Source: Eudorina sp. 2006-703-Eu-15
Taxonomy: Eukaryota > Chlorophyta > Chlorophyceae > Chlamydomonadales > Volvocaceae
Assembly: GCA_003117195.1 (NCBI GenBank)
Contig: BDSI01000009.1
Coordinates: forward strand, 62,001 to 126,000
DNA length: 64,000 bases
Direction of reading: 5' to 3'
Shown: positions 50,501 to 63,100 of the stretch, piece after piece
Position numbering within the stretch: the stretch's first letter is position 1
Layout: every line of letters begins with the position of its first letter
The notes under the pieces: model-generated
The model's database searches: none
Told to the model about the DNA's origin: nothing
The model's input: the letters and a program-made list of their open reading frames with translations, nothing else
Made by a program: the position numbers and the translations under genes

Positions 50501-53500
50501 CTCCCCCCATCCGCCGGGCTGGGTGTGTCTGGGCTGTTTCTTTTTATCCCCCCATCCTCTCCCCCCCAACCCAACCCAACCCACCCTCCCCCACCACCAC
50601 CCACCTGCGTGAACATATGCTGGTCGCGGCCCACTCCGACGATGCGCGAGAGCCAGTTGCGGTTGGTGTAGTCGGTGTAGTACTCGCGGATGCCCTGCGC
50701 AGGGAGGAGTACGGCATACGGTGGTTGACGGGAAGGACAACAGCCCAGGCGGGGCTGCGGTGCGGCACTCCCCGGCGACACCAGGCAAACTGAATGGCGG
50801 ATCGGAATAGTTAACTAAGCCGCCCATCCACAAGCAGATGTCATTTTATCCACCAGCTGGCGGAGCAGACCGACGGAGGGTGGAGCCGCAGCTGAAACGG
50901 ATGGGGGTGATTGGGAAAGGGTTGATTGTGGCGGGCAACCTAGTTACGGCAACATGTCGAGGCCAGCCGCCCGGCCCCAACGGATCTGTCGTACTCCCCC
51001 CGGTGGCCCCCCCCCGACTGCCCCTGGATGCACAGGAGCTTCAAGGCGGAGACCCTCGAGCCCAAACCAACCCTGGAGCGTTTGCACCTTGAGTGTTCAG
51101 GGAAGGCCCCGGCCCCCCCCCCCGCACCTTGAGTGTGTTAATGAGGCGGTGCATGAGGCTCCGGTACGAGTGGGTGTCCGCCTGAAGCTGCTTGTTCCGC
51201 GATATGAGCTGCGGAGGACCGGGGGGCGGGGTGGGGTGGGGAGGGGGAAGAGAGGGAAGTAGGGAAGGAGTGGGCAGCGATCAACTGCGCTGACTGCTGC
51301 CAGATCAGAAGCAATGCCAGCCATACCGCCAAGGGCACCCATCTGGCTGCCGCATCGCCCAGCACCTCGTCGCCGGGGGTGCGAGGGGTGTGTCTCCACC
51401 CCCACCCCGCGCGCCCCATATTCGCTTCTGGACTTGTGTTTTCATTTCGACCCTCAAGCGCCCCATCTTCCCGCCCAGGTACCAAGCCCCCCATCCCCCA
51501 CCCCCACCCCCCACCCTGCAGCCTCCCGCCGTGCCCACCTGCAGCAGGTCCACGGCCCGCGAGTTGAGCTGCTGCCAGTTGCGGCGGTTGATGAGCGCCT
51601 TCTCGCCCATGTCCAGCAGGGAGGACAGCAGCGCCGCGGCGGCGTCCCCCGGCCAGGGGCACAGGGCGCCCGCCTCGCGGACCAGCGTCTTGAGCGAGTT
51701 GAGCCCAGTCTCGAGGAGGCCCTGGCGGCCCCCGGTTTGGTGGGGTGTGTGTGGGGGGGGGGGGGAGGGGGGAGGAAGGGAGCGGCACACACTTCAACGG
51801 CGACGTCGAACACCCGGCGGACAGCTACTGCCGTTTCGGTGACTTTTTCGCGGTTGCGCTGTCTTCGTTGACTTAAGGAGAAAAGGGGCGGAAGGACACC
51901 GGGGCGTCATATGGCGAATGACGACTTGGGGCGATGAAAAGAAAAGAAAACCCCTAGAATCCCACTTGAGGTAAGGGAAACCTTGTAGACATAACGATCG
52001 TACTGCGCTGCTGCCAGAGCAAAGGTCCGGTCAAGGATCGACTGCACCGAGTGGGGGAAGGCGGCAGGCACGCGTCGCACCGCCAGCACGGGGCATACGC
52101 AGCATGCTTGTCACGGAGGTAGAGCCGTTTCAGTGGATCCGCAAAGGACTGGTTTGGCTGCCTGGCTGACTGGCCGACTCACTGGCTGGCCGGCTGACTG
52201 ACTCGCTCGGCCAGTCCAACTTGTCGCAAAGAGGCTGGCAGATGGCCGCTCGCACTGGCGCACGGGTGGGCGGCCCCCTGGCGCGAGCCGCAAGGGGCCC
52301 ACCGACGCGCCGTCCACCCGCCCTTCCTGTTCCTTGACAGCCCTGTCCCGACCCCAACCAGGACCAACCGGGCCAGCTTGGCAACCAGAGCTCCTTCCAC
52401 GCAGCCCCACCTCGCTCTCACGCCCCACGGCCGCGGGCTCCGACCCTCGCCCCGCCTTACTGAGCTCGGGCTGTCCCGCAACCCAACTATGTTAGCCCAT
52501 CCCCCCTATCTACCTGTTCGTGGGGTTTTACCCTACTACCCCTCTTTTAGGGTTTAGGTTTCAGGGTTTTACCCTACTACTCATATCTACCTGGTCGTAC
52601 TCCGCCAGCACGTCCTTGGATGCCCGACCGAGCTCCGCGCCACCAGCGCCCCCGGCCCCGCCGCCCTCGGAGTCCCGTCCGCCGCCGCCGCCGCCGCCGC
52701 CGCCAGCACCGCGCGGAGACGCCGTCCCCGCGTCATCTCCCAGCGCGCTGCCCGGGACACTGCTTCGGAGGCGGCGCAGGTCAGCTGACCTGGCGGGTGT
52801 CATGGAGCCCAACATGGGGTCCGAGTCGCTGTCCCTCAGGCCGCCCTCGTCCCTCCCGCCGCCATGACCGGGCTTGACCGACGGCTCCCTGCTCCGCGGG
52901 CTGTCTATGCTGCCCGGCAGGACGCCCCCCGGCACCACCAGCCCCCCGCGCTCCCCCTGCTGTTGCTGCTGCCGTGCAGACACGTCCGCCTGCAGCTGCC
53001 GTACGTACTCTAGCAGCTGTTTGCGGTGGAAAATGTTCGTGACGCCTGCCTCCAACAGGAGCTGCACCCGGGGGGGAGGCACAGGATGGCGTTTTCACGG
53101 CGACGTCGACCAACCGGACAACTACCCTCTCCATTCGGTGTTCGCGGTCGCGCTGTTTTTATTGACATAGGGGGAGCTACTGACCGCCTCCGCCCAGGAA
53201 GGGGCTGTCTTCATTGCCATAAGGGGGCCCCACCATTCCCCTTGGGGGGTGCACCCGAGGTGTGCCAACGGTGTGGTGGCGGTGTGGGGCGACACACTGA
53301 GACCTCCAGTCCTGGTGGTCTGGACCTCACCTCGTCGCTCCACTCCAGGAGCAGGCCCCCCGGGCTGCACAGCATGTCCGTGTACGGCCGCAGCACGGGC
53401 GGCAGCGTCAGCAGCCACATGCGCACATGCTGCGTATCCGAATCCGAATCCGTATCCAGTATCCGGAAGGGGGGGGGACCCGGACAAAAAGGAGGGACCC

Positions 53501-54292
53501 GAACGGGGGCGGCCGGGTAGGAAAGGGGTTGCGAAGGGTTGGGAGAGGTGGGCCGGGGCATAGGGGGACACGACGCTTTAGAAACGTGCAACTGTTCGTG
53601 TGTTGTCGCGAATGGTAAATGATATGTCGCTGAATTTTGTTCCGCGATAGGAAATGCCAAAGCGGTGCGCGGATCACCCAGCCCCGACCCCTCATCGCCT
53701 CCCTTTAACGCGGCCCCATTCCCAGGCGCTTGGCCCCGCTCCCCAGCCTGCTGCCCCCCCCTTGCCTCCACAGCGGCCCCACCAGGTCATCCCATTCCCT
53801 TAGTGGGGTCCCCAGCGGCAGCTGCTGGTAACCCCGCTCCAGCTGGGAGCGTCCAGAGGCCAACTCCTCCGTCGCCACCGCCGCCTGCGCAGCGCCGCTG
53901 AACCTCAGCCCTGACGCAGTCCCGCCGGCGCCGCCTGCAGGGCCGGTTGCAGCCACTGCGATGTCCGGCTCCACGAGGCCGGGGCGCCGGGACGTGTCGC
54001 GCTGTAGGGACAGCGGCCGCAATCTTGGCGGCGAGGAGGTGGTGGCGGTGGCTGTGGTGGCTCCGGTGGACAAGGTGTCCAGGGAGGGCGGCGCACGGTG
54101 ACGCGGGCGAGGGGAGGCGTCATGGTCAGAGGCGCAGCCCAGGGCGCTGGTGCCGCAGCCCTGTTGGCCGCGAGGAAGGAGAAGAGGAAGGGAGCGGTTC
54201 AAGTAAGGGCAGGTCTGTGGCTGTGGTGAAGGAGAAAGGTGTCTGTGGGTGGAGCGCGCTGTAAGGGTGTTAGCACACGCGCGGGAGAGCAT
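37453..54292 (-). CDS. NLR/STAND-type receptor: SAM, helical bundle, Cbl-EF-hand-like, NB-ARC, winged helix, TPR
   Basis: Twenty-two exons: 54292-53783, 53429-53331, 53061-52591, 51721-51539, 51208-51128, 50694-50605, 50115-50006, 48967-48823, 48536-48357, 47825-47666, 47246-46548, 46256-46105, 45312-45024, 44831-44692, 43279-42073, 41692-41555, 41120-40777, 40432-40248, 39737-39631, 39254-39139, 38803-38689, 38451-37453; about 2170 residues. Order: SAM-like domain (about 163-229, exons 1-3); helical bundle (361-560) resembling the Cbl-N/HeLo type; an EF-hand-like region (570-676) with DLRVLWRKCF and GRISVVDL, like Cbl_N2; NB-ARC with FVGRDDDV, Walker A GMGKSA, Walker B LLLVLDGVD, RVLLTST and ACGLSPLALRLA; winged helix; five or more kinesin-light-chain TPRs (LGPSHHAVGTTLNNIARAL). 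Phases agree at every junction except for one extra base within exon 13. Family knowledge suggests an ATP-switched sensor that oligomerises. The ligand and output are unknown. The 5' end (start at 54292) is the least certain part. Confidence 0.8.
41207..41250. repeat. Dispersed intronic repeat family C, copy
   Basis: Shares the pattern TTGGTAGrnATwTTnAA-nTGCGCTG...CCAGAGCAA with copies at 47871-47920, 51971-52024 and 51255-51306, all in introns of the NLR-like gene. The copy here reads CTGCGCTGACCGCCAGAGCA. Confidence 0.6.
43538..43619. repeat. (CA)n microsatellite
   Basis: A CA run of about 80 bp follows CTCAGTTATCTTTCACAC in the intron between exons 15 and 14 of the NLR-like gene. A shorter copy of the same leader plus CA tail precedes it at 43485-43521. 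Confidence 0.95.
44454..44533. repeat. (CA)n microsatellite
   Basis: A CA run interrupted once by CT, preceded by GCGGCTCAGCTTTTCTCCTT and followed by a second GCAGCTTTTCTCCTTGC leader. It is the same leader-plus-CA-tail arrangement as at 43485-43619. Confidence 0.95.
44580..44676. repeat. Dispersed intronic repeat family A, copy 2 (partial)
   Basis: Carries GGGTATATTTTATAAACGCA, ACGGGCAAACTA and TCGCATGTCACGCACTCCTG in the same order as the copies at 20433-20600 and 49568-49734. It ends only about 15 bp from the splice donor of exon 14 of the NLR-like gene. Confidence 0.8.
45761..45851. repeat. Dispersed intronic repeat family B, copy
   Basis: Landmarks GCTTCAACAGCGGCGTC, CCAACCGGACA and TTTCGCTGTCTTCCTTGACG occur in the same order as at 51791-51880 and 53091-53174. 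It lies in the intron between the Walker A and Walker B exons of the NLR-like gene. Confidence 0.7.
47871..47920. repeat. Dispersed intronic repeat family C, copy
   Basis: GAAATTGGTAGACATTTTCA followed by AACTGCGCTGCTGCCAGAGC. The best-preserved copy of family C, located just upstream of exon 10 of the NLR-like gene. Confidence 0.65.
49568..49734. repeat. Dispersed intronic repeat family A, copy 3
   Basis: A full-length match to the copy at 20433-20600, with the landmarks AAAAGCGCGCCAA, CTTCCGACAT, TATGGGTCGGGCAATGGGTA, ATACGCATACGGGCAA and CACGCACTCCTG. It sits in the intron between exons 8 and 7 of the NLR-like gene. Confidence 0.8.
51255..51306. repeat. Dispersed intronic repeat family C, divergent copy
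   Basis: GATCAACTGCGCTGACTGCTGCCAGATCAGAAG near the end is the family C core with an extra GACT. It lies in an intron of the NLR-like gene. Confidence 0.5.
51791..51880. repeat. Dispersed intronic repeat family B, copy
   Basis: ACTTCAACGGCGACGTCGA, CCGGCGGACAGCTACT and TTGCGCTGTCTTCGTTGAC appear in the family order, in the intron upstream of exon 4 of the NLR-like gene. Confidence 0.7.
51971..52024. repeat. Dispersed intronic repeat family C, copy
   Basis: GTAAGGGAAACCTTGTAGACA leads into TACTGCGCTGCTGCCAGAGC. It lies about 90 bp from a family B copy in the same intron. Confidence 0.6.
53091..53174. repeat. Dispersed intronic repeat family B, copy
   Basis: GTTTTCACGGCGACGTCGAC, CAACCGGACAACTACC and GGTCGCGCTGTTTTTATTGA are in family order. 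The copy starts about 30 bp upstream of exon 3 of the NLR-like gene. Confidence 0.7.
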
Positions 54293-55349
54293 TGGAAGGA
54301 GCGAGCCATGGAAGGAGCGAGCAGTGACACACCCGGGATGCGGTGCCTGAGCCGCATGTTTGATAGCGGCAATAGACTTCTGCGCTCCCTGTCATATGCC
54401 ACACCGGGCTGTGGAAGGCGCGCACAGCCAGTGGTTTCGCCACCACGCAAAAGATGTGGGTGATTGTCACCGTTTGTGCGCCTTCGCACCATTTTGTGAG
54501 CGCCGTTAAGCGGCACCGCGCGGTCTTCGGGCGGTGCTCTGACAGCTCGACCTTCGACAAATGGTTTTGATCCTCATTCGCCCTGATGTCAGCGAACCTT
54601 GTTACCGTTTGAATTGTACATCATCTGCCCGATCAGCTGCCCGATGTGTTTGCTTATAAACCCAATCCCTCTGGGTAGCTCCCAGAGTGTCCTGCACGTC
54701 GCCTGCAGCCCCCCGATGCTCCCCGCCCTCGTTCTCCACTTGTGCGTGTTGTGCCAATGCTCAAAAGTTGTTCAAAAGAATGATAGGATCAACTCTGACG
54801 AACAACATGACCATGTGCAGCCAGGCTTTGTTCAGTGCATGTATGTCAAAGTTTATTATCGATGCTATAATGTTATGCTATGCCTCAAACAATAAAATTT
54901 TGTTGCAAAGCATAATTTAAAGGTACAAGGGAGAAAAACAAGCATCCTGATACGCGCCAGGTATGATACTTGTGAGTTGTTGTTCTCCGTTTGAAAAATC
55001 AACGGGAATTGTCAAAGACACAGAGTTGAGGCAAGAAGCATTATTGAGTACGGCATGTTGGGCCTTACGCTTTGCAATGAGAGCCCAACTTGGTCCTGTT
55101 GCTCCCCATGGACTCTCTCTTTCCCGCATACGGTGGGGCCCGTTGATTGAAGGTGCGCCTCGGGGCACTATCCAATTCCTTGCGTTGCTGCTTGACTTTT
55201 GGCGGCGGCCTTCCCTATTTCGCACCTGCAGCCGTCGAGGCCCTCGTTGAATTAGTTCCAGGTTTATAAATAGAACGTCACCTTTAAATCTCTGACACAA
55301 AACTAAATCCTTTTGGTTTCCTTGGTGTCTCCGTTGATACGCACTGCAG
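54293..55349. other. Intergenic between the NLR-like gene and RPL8
   Basis: The two genes diverge here, so the segment holds both 5' regions. The part near 54300-54560 may contain an unrecognised first exon or leader of the NLR-like gene, because its 5' end is not fixed by homology. No other gene is seen. Confidence 0.4.
55265..55272 (+). promoter_or_regulatory. TATA-like box upstream of RPL8
   Basis: TATAAATA ends 77 bp before the RPL8 start codon in a locally AT-rich stretch, a spacing compatible with a TATA box and a short leader. This is inference from motif and position only. Confidence 0.4.
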
Positions 55350-57882
<2,533 letters not shown>

Positions 57883-58070
57883 GCGTGCCATTGGCGGCAA
57901 AGCTGCCGCCGTCTTGGTCCGGATGCCCACTAGCAGGGCACTACTTCGTGGCGTTCGGAGTCGTCCATGTCGTTCTGGACTGCCCAGCAGCAGCTTTCAG
58001 CGTCGTGTGGCTGCTGCCTACTGCTGGTGGCCAAGGCCGTGGCTGGCCCTTACGGGGCGGGACGGGGCAT

Positions 58071-58075
58071 TGTAA
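58071..58075 (+). terminator. TGTAA polyadenylation signal of RPL8
   Basis: TGTAA, the usual volvocine polyadenylation signal, occurs 189 nt after the RPL8 stop codon. The call rests on motif and distance alone. Confidence 0.5.
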
Positions 58076-58647
58076 CAAAGTCCGCAAGGAGACCACCTAC
58101 CGCTCGTTTCGAGTTGGATTGTACCGAGTGTTCGGCAACTAAAAAAATGTTCTCAGCTGAAGATGAAGATACGACGTGAAAATGTACCACAGTAACGGAA
58201 GGAAATCGCAAATGAAAGGTGTGTCGCGGGGACTACTAGAATATGCGTAACAGGGCATATCGCTTAAGTTGCTTGCTGCAAGCTCAAGTAATTCCCACAA
58301 CGTGACCACAGGTCATGGTTACAGTGCGTGGCAATCACGCACGTCAGAAGGCGTTACAGCCCCGATCACCGCACTGCAATCAATCATGCTGCAGAAACTG
58401 GGACACGATCTTCAGGGTGATCCGGCGCTGTACTGCATCACGATCGTTCCCCCCCACGTTGCATTCATCCGGGGGGTCCGTGCGAAACGAAGTTCGCAGC
58501 TAATTATGATAGGACCGTATCCACTAACGCTCACACGGCCCGACATAACTTCACCAACAGCACGAGAGGGAAGCCCGAAATCAGGAGCGCTCAGGTGGGT
58601 TTGGGTTTTGGGTGTCAAACGCTTGTGCGATGTGTCCGCCCTATGCA

Positions 58648-58652
58648 TTACA
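58648..58652 (-). terminator. TGTAA polyadenylation signal candidate for ARL1
   Basis: TTACA on the plus strand (TGTAA on the coding strand) lies about 340 nt beyond the ARL1 stop. A second TTACA occurs near 58319, so the choice is uncertain. Confidence 0.35.
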
Positions 58653-58990
58653 GTATCATGTGCGTGGGACACCACCAGCGCATGCATGCGTCAGTCCTGC
58701 ATCCGAGCTTCCCTGTAGTTCGGTACCATGCACCTGTACAGGAGAAATAACTGCACACCCTCATGCTGATTTGTTTGTCCCTCCACCCTCTCTATTTCCC
58801 CTTCGCATGCGGCACTCGACTGGCCTGCGGCCCCGCAATCCCCACCCACGTATCGATCGGCCCCCCCAGCTGTCCATTGCCTTCCATTTGCATGAGACGC
58901 CCCCCACGCCCCCAAATCGTTGAACTTCAAGCTATGACCCAACGCTTCTGTTGCATGCTCAACGCCATCGGCATCGGAGCATCGCTTTCA

Positions 58991-60169
58991 TCATTTCCGC
59001 CTCGTCTTGAGCATATTTGCGAGCCAGTCAAGCCCTTCGAACAGGCCCTCGCCCTTGACTGCGCTAGTCTTGAAGATCGCCCAATCGCGGTTCTTGATGT
59101 CGTGTAGCCCCAGCCCCTCCGCAATCTGCGCGTCGCTCAGCGCGTTCGGAAGGTCCTGCAAAGAGGTGTTTATGGTGGGGTCGGGAAGGACATGCATCAT
59201 TGTCAGCGAGGTCCCATCTCGGTGGTACAGCGGCACCGCCACGGCCGCTGTATCGATGCTTCTTCCCGCTTCCGGGGGTATCTACTGATAACAAACAACA
59301 CTCCGGGTCGGGCGGGTCTCTTCTCTAAACACTCGTGGACGAGGGGGCAGCGACCATTTGCACTGGGTAATGCTGCTTCGGTTCCGAGGACTAATTTGTC
59401 ACAGCCAGGCCAGGACAGTATTGAGCGTACTCTCACCTGCTTGTTGGCGAACACGAGGATCAACGAGTCACGCAGCTCCTCCTCGTCCAGGAGAGCTCTA
59501 AACTCATCCCTGGAGATGCCAATGCGGTCCGTGTCGGTCGAATCCACCACGTAGATGATTGCCTGTGTACGGGTCCACAAGCACGCCAATGTTATAGCCG
59601 GGAGGTGGTGGCGCTGGCCCCGAGGCAGACCGTGGGCAGGCAGTGCCGCGCGCAACGCTTCTGACATCCAGTATTGGTTCACCCCTGGTCCCGACCGCCA
59701 CAACCCATGTGAAAGGATCCAGCGTGGATTCTCCGTGTCACCGCATTAGAACACAGATGGCAAGGGGGGCCAGCAATAAAACTGCTCGCTCGCCGTCACC
59801 GCGTTTGCAAGAAACCCTTAGCCACTTACCTGGGTGCAGGGGAAGTAGCAGCGCCAGTAGGGGCGGATGGAGGTTTGCCCTCCCAAATCCCAGACTTGGA
59901 ATTTGATGTTTTTATACGTTACTGTCTCGACGTTGAAGCCGATGGTGGGGATGGTTGAGACCACCTCCCCCACTTGTAGTCTGTACAAGATCGTAGTTTT
60001 TCCTATCGAGACAGCAAGGCCGATGTATAATGAACATCAAGGAGACACATCGCACAGTCCTGCGGACGTGATCGAGCATATGCTGACCTGCGTTGTCCAG
60101 CCCCAAAACCAGGATGCGCGCTTCCTGGTCTCCAAAGAGCGACCAAAGCTTGCTGATCCACAGGCCCAT
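58991..60169 (-). CDS. ARL1: ARF-like small GTPase ARL1
   Basis: Four exons: 60169-60088, 60002-59830, 59562-59437, 59155-58991, encoding 181 residues, exactly the usual ARL1 length. ARL1 is a trans-Golgi GTPase that recruits GRIP-domain golgins and other tethers when GTP-bound. The sequence shows the myristoylation Gly2 (MGLWISKLW), P-loop GLDNAGKTT split by intron 1, switch [17 protein letters not shown] (G3, [13 protein letters not shown]), NKQD (G4, split between exons 3 and 4) and TSAVKGEGL (G5). The [19 protein letters not shown] stretch is closer to ARL1 than to ARF1, and this decides the name. It is tail to tail with RPL8. There is no sign of damage. Confidence 0.95.
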
Positions 60170-63100
60170 AGTCGCTGATTGGCGCCCCTTTAAACCTCCT
60201 GTACTGACGCCCACTTGTACAGTACAATGTTTGACCTTTCGAGTAATAACGTGAATATCAAACTGATCTAAGAATTTATTACACCGAGCCTAGCTGAGGA
60301 TTCACTTTCGTCAAAAAACGCGACCTCAGCGCAGGGGCAATAGTCAACGAATTGTGTACCAAATCATATTACTTGAAATATTACCAGTTCACTTTACATG
60401 ATTCGATCGTGCCACATGTGAGACGATTAATTTACCCGTAACTTCATAAGTACGACATCATTCGGCCTGCTTCGTCCGGTTTGCGAACCGCTACGTCGAG
60501 CGGTGGATGATGACTCGAATATGTTCGGAATCATGTTTTTGTTTGACCAGTGCAAGCTTGGTCACTTCTTATATCAGGTGCACGGAAGGAAAAGCTGCAG
60601 AGATGCGAGATTCTGCTACCTTTTGTTCTTTTGGTCTTTTTGTGCGCCCTTTGACGGATGACCGTTGTGGGGGAACACATGTTTATAGCCGTAAGGCCTG
60701 TACAACATGTAACAACCAACCAACCAACCTGCTTCGCTTGCCGTGCGTTGCTGCCCCAACCCGCCGTACCCTCGTCACAGGCTGTTTGCTGGTTAGGTTA
60801 GGACTGGCAACACTTGGCCATCCTTGAATCTTGCTTAGTACCAGAGCAGTGAGCTAGGAGACAAAGCGCTCTCAGGGTTGGGGAAACGTGCAAGATTGCC
60901 CGGGCTGAATGGATGGGGGCCCTTCCTAATGGGCTTCCGGACATGCATTATAAGAGGACGCGTAACAGGACTGGCGCATATGGAAGGGGAGGCAGGCAGC
61001 CGTGTCCGATTTTAAACACACCACCCCAGCACACCAGTGGGAGGCGGCGGAAGCCGCCTCGGCGCAGTTGCTCGCGAACAGTGAGGTGCAGGGAAGAACG
61101 TGACTGCGATAATGCTGGTGGGCCGTACGGGGTGGCGCGTGTCAGTCGGCGCCTGGCTGCCGTACACGGTACGGAGCGGTGCGGCCATGCAGCTGCACGC
61201 CGGGGGCAAGGGCGATGTGCAGCGCGCATGCCACGCCTCCCACCATTTTGGCGCTTCAACTGCGAAGAACTCGGGACGGACGGGAGTTGGCCTCTGGTGC
61301 ATTCGTTTTCCGTTTTGGGGAGAACATGCCGCAGACGTGGGTGACGATCAAATGGGCAATGCCCAGAAAAGTGCGTCTGTGGCCCGAGCTGATTGGGTAC
61401 GTGACAGTGGACCGCTTTGGTCATCGGCGGCCTCCTCGCCACACACTGTATTAACGGGTTCGCGCCACCATGGCGCACCGGGGCAGTCTCCACAAGCGCA
61501 CCGAAGCACACCCCGCGCCCACTTCCTGAGGACCAGTCATAGCCAAGTATACAGCCCGCTCAGGGGGAGTTCTGAGACACCGGGGCGCCCCTATCAGCGA
61601 ACCACCACCCCAGCCAAGACCAGCTCCAGCCTACCTCCGGCAGCGGCCCGTAGTCTTGGAAGGCGACGAGAGCTCGCGAGCCACCATCAGGGGTCTGTCC
61701 GGAATGCCCCGGCCCCCCCCGGCCAAAACCAACACCGCCCCGTCAAGGGCCACCCCCGTCGCGTGATCAGCACCTGACCCCGCGGACCCTGCTGAGCCCA
61801 CTGCTTAGTCATCCTTCCTGCTGTCAGCTGTCCGTGGGCCCCGGCAACACCAGGCAGCCTTCTTGCACTCACGGCAATTCTGTGGCGCCGTCAACTGACA
61901 GCAGCTGGTGGACGCCTCAGTCAGGTTAACAGATCTACGCCCAGACGCGCGAAGCTCGGTAGCAGCCTAACACTTCAGCCGGATATATCAGCCGGAAGAT
62001 CCCCAGAATCCCCATCCGCGGAATGCCTCTGTCCGGCGCAGTACGATCAGCATGATCAGGATATGTGCCGAGCCGTCATCGGGCCCTGACAAGCAGAGGA
62101 CCTCAGAGAGGAGAGCCGACCGGCGCACCGACGGGCAGCGACGGGTTTCCGGGGTTCTGATTGTGCGGTTTTGCGGAGGTGGGCAACCCCGGAGGAAGGG
62201 GTGGTCCACGGGCGGTGCCCTGTACCCACCATCGGGCACTACAGGACGGTATCGCATCTCTGCCTGACCCTGCGACAGTCGACCGGCACGTCCCAGGGAT
62301 CCGATTCTACCCCACATGAATGACGGGGGAGGGGGTTTTGTTGCATGGCCAGACTTGGCATCACCGTATTTACAGAGTGGAGATGCATTTCTGCGAACGA
62401 CGCGATGTATCTGACATCCCGCGTTACATTGTCCGCGACGCACATCTCCACGTCGTCAACCAGCGTCAAAAGCTACGTGTATGAGAAACCCGGCTTGCCC
62501 TCGTCCTCATACGGTAAGACCCAGGGCTCACTGGGCCCGTCGGTCGTTCAGTCAGTCGTTCAGTCGTTCAGTCAGTCCGTCCGTCAAGACGCTTCTCTGG
62601 CGCCTGGACGGCGGCGGCCCTCCCCCGCGGAACCATGAATCCGCATGACGAGGATGCGACCTAACCCCCTGCTCCCCTAACGGCTAGGGGCCCCCGCACC
62701 CACCCGCATCACACGGGCGTCACGTCAGAGCCCCCGTTGTCCATATGGCCTACTGCCCATACCGCATACCCCCCACTGCGACCTCCATCTGCGGGCGCCC
62801 GGGGCTGCCCTGCGGAGGCCAACCGGGCCCCCCGCCTCCAACGGTGGCCCCAAGTGAGGGAAGGGTCCCAAACTCCCAATCAACCGGCCAGGCCAGTCCG
62901 GTCGGGTCCGGTCAGCCGGCAGCCACCACCACCACCACCACCACCACCACCACCACCACCACCACCACCACCATCACCACCACCACCGCGTCTCGGTGAT
63001 GCGGGCGGGCTATCCACCGAAAGGGAACGGCAAACAACAATCGGCCCGCATTCATTGGTTTGTTTGTTGGTCTGCATCAGTGCGCTCAGTTCGCTGCTTT

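Larger units (their letters stand above)
57883..58990. other. Convergent 3' region of RPL8 and ARL1; no gene seen
   Basis: It lies between two stop codons facing each other and holds both 3' untranslated regions. Candidate polyadenylation signals are listed separately. No conserved frame is seen. Confidence 0.5.

Noticed and set aside
53761..53783. GC-AG donor (GAG|GCAAGG) for exon 1 of the NLR-like gene
   Set aside because: It would leave phase 2, which does not match the phase-0 exon 2. The upstream GTGGGG donor at 53782 joins the SAM-like domain in frame.
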